Part shown: positions 8,815-17,015 of the stretch, in pieces
How the letters are laid out: the number at the start of each line of letters is the position of its first letter
Numbering within the stretch: position 1 is the stretch's first letter
Made by a program: the position numbers and the translations under genes
Origin: Anaerolineae bacterium
GTDB taxonomy: Bacteria > Chloroflexota > Anaerolineae > Aggregatilineales > Ch27
Assembly: GCA_013178165.1 (NCBI GenBank)
Contig: JABLXG010000020.1
Coordinates: forward strand, 1 to 63,169
Direction: 5' to 3'
Length of the DNA: 63,169 nucleotides
Notes under the pieces: generated by a model
Seen by the model: the letters and a program-made list of their open reading frames with translations, nothing else
Told to the model about the DNA's origin: nothing
Database searches by the model: none

Positions 8815-8843
8815 CGGGGCGACCCTGAAGAAGGGTCGCCCCG
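8815..8843 (+). terminator. Strong hairpin ending the ABC/ADPRH operon
   Basis: A 12-bp stem (CGGGGCGACCCT with its complement) around the loop GAAGA, 29 bases past the stop of the exported ADPRH-like gene and facing the convergent SH3 gene. No T-run follows, so it may be a bidirectional hairpin or an mRNA end stabiliser. Confidence 0.6.
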
Positions 8844-8921
8844 CGGCGTAACCGGGAATCGCCGGGCGGCGCAGCCCCTCCGGCGCGGGTCACAGGCACG
8901 GAGGGGTACGGCGCAACGCTG

Positions 8922-9581
8922 CTACGGCGCTGGCTCCAGCCAGTACTGCGATCCCCATGGGCTGATGACCTGGCTCTCCGACGCCCAGCCGACCGCCCCA
9001 CCACCATAGTCAATCCGGTACCAGATGAGCGGCCCGGCAGCAGCACAAACCGGCCCTTCCAGCACGGTGAATTCCTCGTGATAGCCACGCACACTGATCA
9101 CCGGACCACCGGGGCTGCTGCGCAGGCTGCTGAAGGAGCGTGCCACCCGGCCTGTATCGCCGACCGCCAGACGGGGAGCCAGCGAACCGGCGCAGGCTGT
9201 CGGTGTGCCACCGCCGTCCTCAACGGGAGCCAGCCAGTACTGCGCCCCCCACGGGCTGGCGACCGCGCTCTCCGAGGCCCAGCCAACCAGCCCACCGCCG
9301 TAATCGATCTTGTAGAAGGTCAGCCCGCCCGCGCAGGTCGGCCCCTCCAGCACGGTGAAGCGCGCGCCGGTGTACATGACACGGATCACCAGCCCACCGG
9401 GGCTGTTGCGCAGGCTGCTGAAGCTACGGGCGACTTCCCCCGTATCACCGACCGCCAGCCGTGTCGGCAGCGATCCCGGACAGGGAGTGCCGCCATCGGC
9501 ATAGGCTGGCAGCGGCGGCAGGAGCAACCCGATCAACACCAGTACAACCGCGAGGGCAACAATTTTTGACAACTTACGCAT
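8922..9581 (-). CDS. Secreted protein with two SH3b-like repeats
   Basis: A 219-residue protein with a signal peptide (MRKLSKIVALAVVLVLIGLL..PAYA). The ATG at 9581 is chosen because the upstream in-frame extension is a non-signal Arg/His-rich stretch. The mature part is two tandem ~90-residue repeats, each starting C.GSL..RLAVGDTG.VARSFSSLR.SPGG, continuing FTVLEGP.C and ending VGWASES.V.SPWG.QYWL.P. The pattern (short beta strands, GWASES) is that of bacterial SH3 domains, which bind cell-wall or surface glycans. Two Cys per repeat could pair outside the cell. The two repeats are very similar, so a recent internal duplication is likely. Confidence 0.8.
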   Translation of the reverse strand: MRKLSKIVALAVVLVLIGLLLPPLPAYADGGTPCPGSLPTRLAVGDTGEVARSFSSLRNSPGGLVIRVMYTGARFTVLEGPTCAGGLTFYKIDYGGGLVGWASESAVASPWGAQYWLAPVEDGGGTPTACAGSLAPRLAVGDTGRVARSFSSLRSSPGGPVISVRGYHEEFTVLEGPVCAAAGPLIWYRIDYGGGAVGWASESQVISPWGSQYWLEPAP

Positions 9582-9711
9582 GATGTGGTTTCCCCCATTT
9601 CTCAACAAGTGAAGAGTCGCCCCGGATCGCCGGTGACCCGCCAGCCGCAAAGACCCGGCTGCGCCCCGAACCGGCCAGAGCCTTCACCCAGGGCTGTGAA
9701 ATGCTCTTACT

Positions 9712-9727
9712 GATATTATACAATATC
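9712..9727. promoter_or_regulatory. AT-rich perfect palindrome between divergent genes
   Basis: GATATT-ATAC-AATATC, 6-bp arms with a 4-base centre, between the divergent SH3-repeat gene (start 9581) and the phosphoesterase-like gene (start 9856). It stands out against GC-rich flanks and is a plausible operator. TATAAT at 9792-9797 could be the -10 for the rightward gene. No cognate regulator is recognisable nearby. Confidence 0.4.
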
Positions 9728-9855
9728 CGGTGGAAATTGAGATGACGCAACGGCGCCTGCGGGCTGCAGTTTCGCCGGGGCCATCGAAGCCTATAATGAA
9801 GACGGGGAAAATCCCCCCTACCCACCGCCAGCAGCTGGATTAAGGGAGTCCCGGC

Positions 9856-10944
9856 ATGCCCAAGTATCGCGACCTTGACCCGATCAACAAGCCTGAAGAC
9901 CGACGCATCGCCGAGCGGTTGCTGGCCCTGCGCCGCCAGCTTGACCGCGATGTGCCGGTGACGCGCACGCTTTCCCGTAACCTGCTCGTGGCCACCTGGA
10001 ACATCCGCGAGTTCGATTCGCCTGCCTACGGCGAGCGCCTGCCGGAAGCGTTCTACTACATCGCCGAGATCATCGACCGCTTTGACCTGGTGGCTGTCCA
10101 GGAGGTGCGCAAGGACCTCAAGGCGTTGCACCGTGTTCAGGAGCTATTGGGCGATCACTGGCAATATCTGATCACTGATGTGACCGAAGGCGAGCCGGGC
10201 AACGATGAACGGATGGCTTTTCTCTATGATTCGCGCAAGGTGCACTTCGGCGGGCTGGCCAGCGAACTGGTCCTGCCTCCGCTAAGGACCAAGGACGAAC
10301 AGGGCAAGACAGTCTACCTGCCGGTGACACAGATCGCCCGCACGCCGTTCATTTGCGGCTTTGAGGCAGGTTGGACACGCTTTATGCTATGTACCGTCCA
10401 CATCCTGTACGGCAAGGGTATCGCCAACGATCCTGAGCGCGTGGCCGAGATCGAGCACATCGCGCAGTTCCTGCGCCGCCGCACACTGGATGAGACGGCC
10501 TGGTCGCAAAACCTGATCCTGCTGGGCGACTTCAATATCTTCAGCCATGATGATCTGACCATGCGCGCCCTGCTGGACGCCGGTTTCTCCATCCCGATCG
10601 GGATCGACGGCCCCACCCGGCTGCCAACCAATGCTGCCCAGAACAAATTCTACGACCAGATCATGTTCCGGGTGCGGGACCAACGCTTCGGTGAGATCGG
10701 CAAGTCGGGCGTCTTCAACTACTACGAGACGGTCTTCCGCAACGACGACGAGGCGCTTTACGCCCCGTACATGAGTGAGGCCTACAACACCACCGAAGCC
10801 GGCAAGCCGCGCAAGGACAAATCGGCCTACTACCGCACCTACTGGCGCACCCATCAGATGTCCGACCACTTCCCGCTGTGGGTGGAGCTGCGCATTGATT
10901 ACTCCGATGACTACCTGCAGCGCAAGCTGAGCGGCAACGCGTAG
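9856..10944 (+). CDS. Endonuclease/exonuclease/phosphatase-fold protein
   Basis: A 362-residue protein of the EEP superfamily (DNase I/exonuclease III fold). Visible motifs: LLVATWNIREF (first metal-site Asn), FDLVAVQEVRKDLKAL (catalytic Glu), DERMAFLYDS, NLILLGDFNIFSHDD (GDFN) and the C-terminal SDHFPLWVEL (SDH). All key residues look intact. No signal peptide is seen. The superfamily cleaves DNA, RNA, sphingomyelin or inositol phosphates, so the substrate cannot be fixed. It is transcribed alone and followed by a terminator. Confidence 0.85.
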   Translation: MPKYRDLDPINKPEDRRIAERLLALRRQLDRDVPVTRTLSRNLLVATWNIREFDSPAYGERLPEAFYYIAEIIDRFDLVAVQEVRKDLKALHRVQELLGDHWQYLITDVTEGEPGNDERMAFLYDSRKVHFGGLASELVLPPLRTKDEQGKTVYLPVTQIARTPFICGFEAGWTRFMLCTVHILYGKGIANDPERVAEIEHIAQFLRRRTLDETAWSQNLILLGDFNIFSHDDLTMRALLDAGFSIPIGIDGPTRLPTNAAQNKFYDQIMFRVRDQRFGEIGKSGVFNYYETVFRNDDEALYAPYMSEAYNTTEAGKPRKDKSAYYRTYWRTHQMSDHFPLWVELRIDYSDDYLQRKLSGNA

Positions 10945-10975
10945 CGCTACCGTGAACATTCAGGGGTGAGTTGGA

Positions 10976-11021
10976 GCCGGGTGGAGCGCGTAAAAAGCGG
11001 CTACCACCCGGCGATCTTTTT
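10976..11021 (+). terminator. Rho-independent terminator after the EEP gene
   Basis: A 9-bp stem GCCGGGTGG/CCACCCGGC (10976-10984 with 11004-11012), loop of 19 bases, followed by ATCTTTTT. It lies 31 bases downstream of the stop codon and separates this gene from the phage-like cassette. Confidence 0.65.
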
Positions 11022-11192
11022 CGCTTCAGAAATAGAACATCCGTGCTACAGTGCGAATGGTTCACGGACGCGCTGCCCGGCCCCTACCGCGCGGGAGACA
11101 ACCCATCTGGAGCGTATCCTGGTGCTCCCGCCAGCAGCCGGATGGCGAGCGGTAGGCGCCGGGCGGCCAGCCCGCACAGGAGGTGCGCAACA

Positions 11193-11561
11193 GTGACGGT
11201 CATGGCAAAGACGACTCAACGCTCCCGTAAGAAGGCCCCTCCCTCCGATGTTGAACTGGCCCAGGCGTTGCGCCGGGGCGCGCTGGCCCTGGCCGAAGCC
11301 GTGCCGGACAAGATCGCCGATGCGCCGTTACACCAGGTAGCGGCGGCGCTCAAGACCACGATCGAGCTGATCAGGATGCTGGAAGCGCCGGATGACGCCA
11401 CGCACGAACAGGTTATCCGCTGGGAATTCGCCTATGACGGTGCGGTCCATGCGGCTCCACCCTGGGCAGGCGCGGGTGATGGCTCATCCGGCCCGCTTCC
11501 GGGTGGTGGCCTGTGGCCGCCGCTGGGGCAAGACGGAACTGGGCAAGGTGGCCCTGCTTGA
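11193..11561 (+). CDS. Small protein preceding the large terminase (phage-like, terminase-small position)
   Basis: A 122-residue protein. The GTG at 11193 is chosen because AGGAGG sits 9 bases before it; an internal ATG at 11202 is possible. The N-terminus is basic (MAKTTQRSRKK) and the middle is helical (DVELAQALRRGALALAEAV, VAAALKTTIELIRML), followed by WEFAYDGAVHAAPPWA and a Gly-rich tail. It overlaps the terminase start by about 130 bases in another frame. Small terminase subunits or accessory proteins occupy this place in phage genomes, but no recognisable small-terminase signature is visible, so that role is inferred from position only. Confidence 0.6.
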   Translation: MTVMAKTTQRSRKKAPPSDVELAQALRRGALALAEAVPDKIADAPLHQVAAALKTTIELIRMLEAPDDATHEQVIRWEFAYDGAVHAAPPWAGAGDGSSGPLPGGGLWPPLGQDGTGQGGPA

Positions 11562-12621
11562 CGCCGCCCGGCGCGGCGGGCTGGGCTGGTGGATCGCCCC
11601 GACCTACGGCCTGGCCGATGCCGTCTGGCGAAGCCTCAAGGCGGCGCTGGAGGGGGTATGGGTGGAAAAGAACGAGCAGATGCGGCTGGTGATCCTGCCC
11701 GGCGGCGGTGCGATCCAGGTCCGCAGTGGGCACGAGCCTGACGCCCTGCGTGGCACGGGGCTGGACCTGGCCGTGCTGGATGAAGCGGCCTTCATGCCGG
11801 AGGAAGTCTGGACGGGGGCCATCCGCCCGGCGCTCTCCGACCGGCGGGGGCGCGCCTTGTTCCTCTCCACGCCCAACGGCCTCAACTGGTTCTACCGCCT
11901 CTATCTGCTGGGCCTGGACCCGCTCCAGCCGGACTGGGCAAGCTTCCACCACCCCACCCGCGACAACCCCCTGATCGCGCCGGAGGAGATCGACGCCGCC
12001 CGGCTGGAACTGCCTGATCGCTGGTTCCGGCAGGAATACGAGGCTGAGTTCGTGGAGGATGCCGGGCAGGTCTTCCGCAACCTCGACGCCGTCTGCACTG
12101 GCCAGCCAGGGGAGCCAGAGCCAGGCGGTCGCTACGTCTGCGGCATCGACTGGGGGCGTGTCGACGACTACACCGCCTTTGCCGTGTTCGATGTCGCGGC
12201 GCGGCGGCTGGTAGCCCTGGAGCGCTTCCGCCAGATTTCATGGGCGCAACAACGCGACCGTCTGCGCGCCCTATGCGATCGCTGGGGGCCGGGTGCGATC
12301 TGGGCGGAAGCCAACAGCATCGGCAGCGTCAACATCGAGGCGCTGCAGGCGTACGGCCTGCCCGTCCGCCCGTTCCAGACGACGGCCCAGAGCAAAGCGC
12401 CGCTGATCGAAGCGCTGGCCCTGGCCATGGAACGCGGCGACGTCACCCTGCTGAACGACCCGCTATTGCGCGGGGAACTGAACGCCTACACGATGGAGCG
12501 GCTGCCTTCCGGTACGTATCGCTACGGCGCGCCGCCGGGCATGCACGACGACACCGTGATCGCGGTGGCGCTGGGCTGGATGGGCGTCCGCCACGCGGGC
12601 GGACCGCTCTCGTTCGCCTGA
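11434..12621 (+). CDS. Phage large terminase subunit
   Basis: A 395-residue DNA-packaging motor. The ATPase half shows Walker A GRRWGKTE (about residues 28-35), an adenine/Q-like YGLADAVWRSLK region, Walker B LAVLDEAAFM and coupling motif FLSTPNGLNWFY. The C-terminal RNase H-like nuclease starts at CGIDWGRVDDYTAFAVFD and ends near PPGMHDDTVIAVALGWMG, with its acidic residues retained. All motifs look functional. The start could be 11434 or 11449. In a phage this enzyme translocates DNA into capsids and cuts concatemers. Here only the portal follows, after an interposed reverse-strand gene; no capsid genes are nearby. Confidence 0.9.
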   Translation: MTVRSMRLHPGQARVMAHPARFRVVACGRRWGKTELGKVALLDAARRGGLGWWIAPTYGLADAVWRSLKAALEGVWVEKNEQMRLVILPGGGAIQVRSGHEPDALRGTGLDLAVLDEAAFMPEEVWTGAIRPALSDRRGRALFLSTPNGLNWFYRLYLLGLDPLQPDWASFHHPTRDNPLIAPEEIDAARLELPDRWFRQEYEAEFVEDAGQVFRNLDAVCTGQPGEPEPGGRYVCGIDWGRVDDYTAFAVFDVAARRLVALERFRQISWAQQRDRLRALCDRWGPGAIWAEANSIGSVNIEALQAYGLPVRPFQTTAQSKAPLIEALALAMERGDVTLLNDPLLRGELNAYTMERLPSGTYRYGAPPGMHDDTVIAVALGWMGVRHAGGPLSFA

Positions 12622-12648
12622 GGAAACAAGGAGGGCGCGGCGGTGATT

Positions 12649-13104
12649 TTAGAACGCCGGGCTGAGGCCCATGTAAATGGCAACGATAGTGAGGACAGTC
12701 AGCAAACCAGCACTGGCCAGAGCAACGATCGCTTCCCGGCTCAAACCGCGCAGCAGGTAGGCGCGCTCCGGGTGACGCGGGTCATAATGGACGGTCACCA
12801 TGCTACCAGGTTGGAAGCGGCGTACAACTGCCTCAGCGCGGCGGCGATCGAAGGTGGCAATGCTGTTGCTCAGAGGGTTGTCATACAGACGTGTGCTGAC
12901 GTAGCCCTCATGGTTGACCACGTAGCGAAATTTGACCACCGGCTGGTAGAGCTGGCTGAAGGCGTGATCCCCGGCGTCGGGGCGGGTCGGGCACACGCTG
13001 GCAGCCACGATGACGCCGGTCGCACGGGAGGGCCGGGCAACAGCCGACGCCCTATCCCATAGCAGGGCAGGTAGACGAACCGTAAGTTCCAGTAAAGAGA
13101 GCAT
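12649..13104 (-). CDS. DUF3592-type membrane protein
   Basis: A 151-residue protein with an N-terminal hydrophobic stretch, a central extracytoplasmic beta domain and a C-terminal membrane helix (IVALASAGLLTVLTIVAIYMGL). The central part matches the DUF3592 pattern: VVKFRYVVNHEGYVSTRLYDN, then AEAVVRRFQPGSMVTVHYDPRHPERAYL. Function unknown; the family is widespread in bacterial genomes and not phage-derived. It lies between, and opposite to, the terminase and portal genes, so the packaging cassette has been interrupted by, or assembled around, a host-type gene. Confidence 0.75.
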   Translation of the reverse strand: MLSLLELTVRLPALLWDRASAVARPSRATGVIVAASVCPTRPDAGDHAFSQLYQPVVKFRYVVNHEGYVSTRLYDNPLSNSIATFDRRRAEAVVRRFQPGSMVTVHYDPRHPERAYLLRGLSREAIVALASAGLLTVLTIVAIYMGLSPAF

Positions 13105-13244
13105 AGTGACTCCTGAGTCCGAGGTTATACCGTCATTCCGTAATCAGTAATTAGATGTAAACCTGCCCAGTACAGTAACACAGACTGCGCCGGAAGAACC
13201 TGAAAATTGTGTGAATCTTTTGCGCAGGGTGAGGAGGAACGATC

Positions 13245-14711
13245 ATGCCCGCATGGTTGGACTGGCTGCCGGGCCGCCGGCGGCGACTGGAAAAGCGCCC
13301 GCCGCATCTGGCTGCTGTCGCCCGGCACAATACTTTCGGCTGGCCTGCCCTGACGACTTACGAACGTCAGGCGGCCGTCTATGAGGATAACGCCTGGGTC
13401 TATGTGGCCGTCAACCGCATCGCGGAGGCGGCGGCGCTGGTGCCGCTGCGCGTCTACCGGCGGGCGGGGGAACGCCGCATCCCACTGGAAGCGCACCCGG
13501 CGGAAGCACTGCTGGCCGCGCCCAACCCGTTCCTGAGCGGTTTTGAGTTGATCGAGCAGACGGTTGGCGCCCTGGAACTGACCGGTAATGCCTACTGGTT
13601 CCTGGCCGGGGATGCGCAGGGCCGCCCGGCCCAAATCTGGCTGCTGCGCCCCGACCGCGTGGCCGTTGTGCCGGATGAGCGCGATCACGTGCGCGGCTAT
13701 ATCTACACTCTCGATGGGGAGCACATCCCGCTGGAAGCGGTGGAAGTCATCCATTTCCGGCGCTGGCACCCGCGCAGCGACTACTACGGGTTGAGCGCCC
13801 TCCAGGCGGCGCGGCTGGCCGTCCAGACCGACGATGCGATGACCCGTTGGAACCGCGATACATTCGGCGCGGATCGCGCCGTGCCCGCCGGGATCGTCAA
13901 CATCACGGAATATGTCAGCGACGCCGACTTTGAGCGGCTCAAGCGCGAATGGCGCGAATCCTACGGCGGCGCGGAACGGCGCACGGCTTTCCTGCGCGGC
14001 GGCTCAGTACAGTGGCAGGCCATTGGCCTCAGCCAGCAGGACATGGACTTCCTCAACGGGCGGCGCTTTAACCGGGAGACGATCTTTCACATCTACGGCA
14101 TCCCGCCGGGCATGTGGAGCGAGAACGCTACCGAAGCCAACGCGACCATCGCTGAGCGCGTGTTTGTGGAGCGCACACTGTGGCCCAAGCTGGTGCGGCT
14201 GGCAGGCAAGATCACCGCCGAGTTACTGCCTTTCTGGGGTGCAGACCTGGAGGCGGCCTTCGACGACATTCGCCCGACCGATATCGGCACACGCCTGGCC
14301 GAGGTCCGCACCGCCTACCCGGTGCTGAGCATCAACGAGATTCGCGCCCGCTACTACGACCTGCCGCCCGTCACCTGGGGAGAAACGCCGGTCAGCGGGG
14401 CGGGATCGCGTCGGCCAGCGGACGGCCAGCTGGCCGTTTCCGTGGCGGATAACGAAGCGCGCGATCCAGGCAGCCCGGCCATCGCGCCACCGGTCAAAGA
14501 CGCCGCCGTACAGCGGGAGTTGAAGCAGTGGGAGCGCTGGGCCATCCGGCGGCTGGGCCAGTCCGCCGAGCGCCCGTTTGTCGTGGAGGCCGTGCCGGAG
14601 GCGCTGGCGGCGGAGATCAGCGCCCGCCTGCTACTGGCGGAAACGCCGGAGGACATCCGGGCGGTATTCCGGGCGGCGGCAGGGCAGGAAGCCAGCCCGC
14701 CAACGGATTAG
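13245..14711 (+). CDS. HK97-family phage portal protein
   Basis: A 488-residue protein. The start ATG follows GAGGAGGAACGATC. Portal-family hallmarks: VYEDNAWVYVAVNRIAEAAALVPLRVYRR at the N-terminus, HPAEALLAAPNPFLSGFELIEQ, GNAYWFLAG, IWLLRPDRVAVVPD, EVIHFRRWHPRSDYYGLSALQAARLAV, and the stem/crown region IYGIPPGMWSENATEANA. Normal family length. It would form the dodecameric DNA channel of a capsid, yet no protease, capsid or head-tail genes follow: the next gene is a host-type VIT1 protein. Codon use resembles its neighbours, so this is an old or host-adapted insertion. Confidence 0.9.
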   Translation: MPAWLDWLPGRRRRLEKRPPHLAAVARHNTFGWPALTTYERQAAVYEDNAWVYVAVNRIAEAAALVPLRVYRRAGERRIPLEAHPAEALLAAPNPFLSGFELIEQTVGALELTGNAYWFLAGDAQGRPAQIWLLRPDRVAVVPDERDHVRGYIYTLDGEHIPLEAVEVIHFRRWHPRSDYYGLSALQAARLAVQTDDAMTRWNRDTFGADRAVPAGIVNITEYVSDADFERLKREWRESYGGAERRTAFLRGGSVQWQAIGLSQQDMDFLNGRRFNRETIFHIYGIPPGMWSENATEANATIAERVFVERTLWPKLVRLAGKITAELLPFWGADLEAAFDDIRPTDIGTRLAEVRTAYPVLSINEIRARYYDLPPVTWGETPVSGAGSRRPADGQLAVSVADNEARDPGSPAIAPPVKDAAVQRELKQWERWAIRRLGQSAERPFVVEAVPEALAAEISARLLLAETPEDIRAVFRAAAGQEASPPTD

Positions 14712-14739
14712 CAAGGCCCGTCGGAACTGGAAAAGCATC

Positions 14740-14764
14740 GAGAGCAACCCGTGTGGTTGCTCTC
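14740..14764 (+). terminator. Terminator after the portal gene
   Basis: A 10-bp stem GAGAGCAACC/GGTTGCTCTC with loop CGTGT, followed by TTCTGT. It lies between convergent portal and VIT1/ferritin-like genes and may serve both. Confidence 0.6.
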
Positions 14765-14789
14765 TTCTGTATCCCCGGCCAGTGCCCCC

Positions 14790-15674
14790 TCAGACCTCAA
14801 TGCCCAGCACATTACGCACAATCACCCCGATCAGGAAGGACAGCAGGGCCACACCCAGGCTCAGCCCGGCCATCTCCAGGAAGCGCCGCCGGAACGATTC
14901 ATCCCGCGCCACGGAAAGGTAGAAGTTGAACACGGCAATGATCCCGATGGCGATGATCAGTGTGACGATCAGGCTGACAAAGATATTGGTGAAGATCAGG
15001 TAGGGCAGGATCAGGGCAATGACAGTGAAGACGTAAGCAATGCCCGTATACAGAGCGGCGCGGCCCGGCTCCTGCTGCCCTGATGGCTCCGAGCGCGTGG
15101 AAAGGTACTCCGAGGCGGCCATCGAGAGCGAGGCGGAGATACCGGTGATCAGCCCGGAGAGGGCAACCAGACCGGTATTTTGCAGGGCGAAGGTCAACCC
15201 AGCCAGCGCCCCCGTCAACTCCACCAGCGCATCGTTCAGCCCCAGCACGACCGATCCAGCATATTTGAGCCAGTCTTCATCCAGCATGGCCAGCAGCGCA
15301 TTCTCGTGCTCTTCTTCTTCCCGCAGAACCTCCTCCATGCCGGGGATAGCATCCAGCAGGCGGCTGTAAGCGCTCTGGGCGGCTTCTTCGCTGCGCTCCA
15401 TCAGCTTGACGCCGAAGGTCAGGCCAAACAGCCGCGCCAACCAGTAATGCAGGCGCACCTTCCAGGAATCAGGTTGCGCTTCATGACCGGTATGAGCCTT
15501 CCAGAAGTCGTGATGCTTGCGCTCCTCCCCGGCGATCCGGCGCAGCACTGCCGCGTTATCCGGGTTTTTGATCGTTTCGGCCAGCTTCAGGTAGATGTGA
15601 TGGCCGGTGATCTCCTCTTTTTGCAGGTAACGCATAGCCTGCTGAAGATCGGCGTCTCTGGCTGCCTGGGTCAT
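14790..15674 (-). CDS. Ferritin-like domain fused to VIT1/CCC1-family membrane protein
   Basis: A 294-residue protein. Residues 1-115 form a rubrerythrin/ferritin-like four-helix domain with repeated metal-ligand motifs: KEEITGHHIY, EERKHHDFW, and EEEEHENALL. Residues ~130-294 are a VIT1/CCC1-type membrane domain with about five helices (GSVVLGLNDALVELTGALAGL, SMAASEYLSTRSEP, final LLSFLIGVIVRNVLG). The family moves Fe(II)/Mn(II) across membranes; the ferritin-like domain probably binds or oxidises iron at the membrane face. A second VIT1/CCC1 gene without the ferritin-like domain lies at 19454-20203. Direction of transport is unknown. Confidence 0.88.
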   Translation of the reverse strand: MTQAARDADLQQAMRYLQKEEITGHHIYLKLAETIKNPDNAAVLRRIAGEERKHHDFWKAHTGHEAQPDSWKVRLHYWLARLFGLTFGVKLMERSEEAAQSAYSRLLDAIPGMEEVLREEEEHENALLAMLDEDWLKYAGSVVLGLNDALVELTGALAGLTFALQNTGLVALSGLITGISASLSMAASEYLSTRSEPSGQQEPGRAALYTGIAYVFTVIALILPYLIFTNIFVSLIVTLIIAIGIIAVFNFYLSVARDESFRRRFLEMAGLSLGVALLSFLIGVIVRNVLGIEV

Positions 15675-15757
15675 CGGGCTTCCCTCCCTGTCCTCTGCTG
15701 CAAGCGGTACATCCCTGTCCAGGATTATACCGCCGCCGGAGGAAGGTCAGCGGAATC

Positions 15758-15786
15758 AAAACGCCCGCGTCGGGGTGACGCGGGCG
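15758..15786 (-). terminator. Rho-independent terminator downstream of the cold shock gene
   Basis: A 10-bp stem CGCCCGCGTC/GACGCGGGCG (15762-15786) followed on the minus strand by TTTTG. It lies 27 bases after the cold shock gene's stop. Confidence 0.7.
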
Positions 15787-15812
15787 CGGGTAGTCAGTGT
15801 CGCGGAGCAGGC

Positions 15813-16025
15813 TTAGCGCAGCTTGACGACCTGGCGAGCCTGAAGGCCCTTGGGACCCTGTTCGATGGAGAATTCGACGCGGTCGCCTTCCTCGAGGTTA
15901 CGGAAGCCGGTGCCCTCGATGGCCGAGTAGTGGACGAAGACGTCCGGCCCGTTCGGCTGCTGGAGGAACCCATAACCCTTGGTCCCGTTGAACCATTTGA
16001 CAGTACCCTGAATACGTTCAGCCAT
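15813..16025 (-). CDS. Cold shock protein (CspA family)
   Basis: A 70-residue single-domain nucleic-acid-binding protein. RNP1 (KGYGFL) and RNP2 (VFVHYS) are intact within the OB-fold pattern [14 protein letters not shown]. It binds single-stranded RNA and acts as an RNA chaperone in the cytoplasm. The start follows GAAGGAG. It is monocistronic between two minus-strand terminators. Gene name not assigned, because paralogues cannot be told apart by sequence alone. Confidence 0.95.
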   Translation of the reverse strand: MAERIQGTVKWFNGTKGYGFLQQPNGPDVFVHYSAIEGTGFRNLEEGDRVEFSIEQGPKGLQARQVVKLR

Positions 16026-16097
16026 TGGAGAAGCTCCTTCAACTGTAATGGCTTATTCGAAGATCGTAGTTGGGCATGCACGACCGCGTGGTTGAGA

Positions 16098-16123
16098 CAA
16101 AAAACGCCCGGAAATTGGGCGTT
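16098..16123 (-). terminator. Terminator between lysE-like and cold shock genes
   Basis: Stem AACGCCC/GGGCGTT (16103-16123) followed on the minus strand by a T-run (TTTTTT with the stem end). It lies about 130 bases after the LysE-family stop and about 80 bases before the cold shock start, so it insulates the two genes. Confidence 0.6.
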
Positions 16124-16252
16124 GCACTGCTCACCTACACACTGCACCTGCCTGCTTTCCTACTGCCGGGCAGTATATACCGATCCGGGGGCGTTTGTCA
16201 ATGCCTGTTTTGACCTGTGACAGGGCCAAAGCGGGCTGCCCACCGGCCCCCC

Positions 16253-16900
16253 TCACATCACCAGCACCCGCAGCCCCAGCAGAATCAACAGGGCGCCGGA
16301 AAAACGGCGCTGCCAGCGGGCTGCCCCCTCCCGCTGGCGCAGCCAGTCGCCGGCCGTCCCGGCCAGCAGTGCGATGATGGTATGGGTTGTCGTCGCAGTG
16401 GCATTGAAGAGCAGACCCAGCGCGATCACCTGTCCGGCGACCGCCCCCCGCGCCGGGGTGACAAACCCAGGCAAAAAGGCCAGGAAGAACACCGCGATGC
16501 TGGGGTTGAGCGTACTGGTTAGCGCCCCCTGGCGGAAGACCGCCGGCCAGCGAGCGTCATCGCCCACCGGCGCGGCAGCAATCCCCGCCGGGCGATCGGG
16601 CGCCTCACGCTCCCGGCGCGGCCACAGCGCCCGCATGCCCAGATAGACCAGGTACAGCGCCCCGGCGATACGGACGGCGCCGTAGGCCCCCGGCGCAGAG
16701 GCCAGCAGCGCCGCCAGTCCGGAGGCGGCCAGCAGCGTGTGGAGCACGTAGCCCACGCTCAGCCCCAGGGCGGAGACAATCCCCGCCCGCCGCCCCTGCC
16801 CTACACTACGGGCGATCACATACAACATATCCGGGCCGGGCGTCAGGTTGATCGAAATGGCCGCTGTTGCAAACAGCAGCAGCGTGCTGGCATCCGGCAT
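16253..16900 (-). CDS. LysE/RhtB-family amino-acid exporter
   Basis: A 215-residue inner-membrane protein. The family signature NLTPGPDMLYVIARS lies at residues 18-32, followed by GIVSALGLSVGYVLHTLLAASGLAALL and a C-terminal pair of helices. About six membrane segments. These proteins export amino acids (Lys, Arg, Thr or homoserine lactones); the substrate is not predictable from sequence. The start follows AGGGGA. Monocistronic. Confidence 0.9.
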   Translation of the reverse strand: MPDASTLLLFATAAISINLTPGPDMLYVIARSVGQGRRAGIVSALGLSVGYVLHTLLAASGLAALLASAPGAYGAVRIAGALYLVYLGMRALWPRREREAPDRPAGIAAAPVGDDARWPAVFRQGALTSTLNPSIAVFFLAFLPGFVTPARGAVAGQVIALGLLFNATATTTHTIIALLAGTAGDWLRQREGAARWQRRFSGALLILLGLRVLVM

Positions 16901-17015
16901 GGTATTTTCCCCTGGGAGACTGCGTCACACATCCGGGCGGCACCACGCGGGTTCGCGCTTAGAAGGGAGGCTCACCGCCAGCCGCGCCGGTCTGTCTCCA
17001 TCCGGCAAGGACAGT

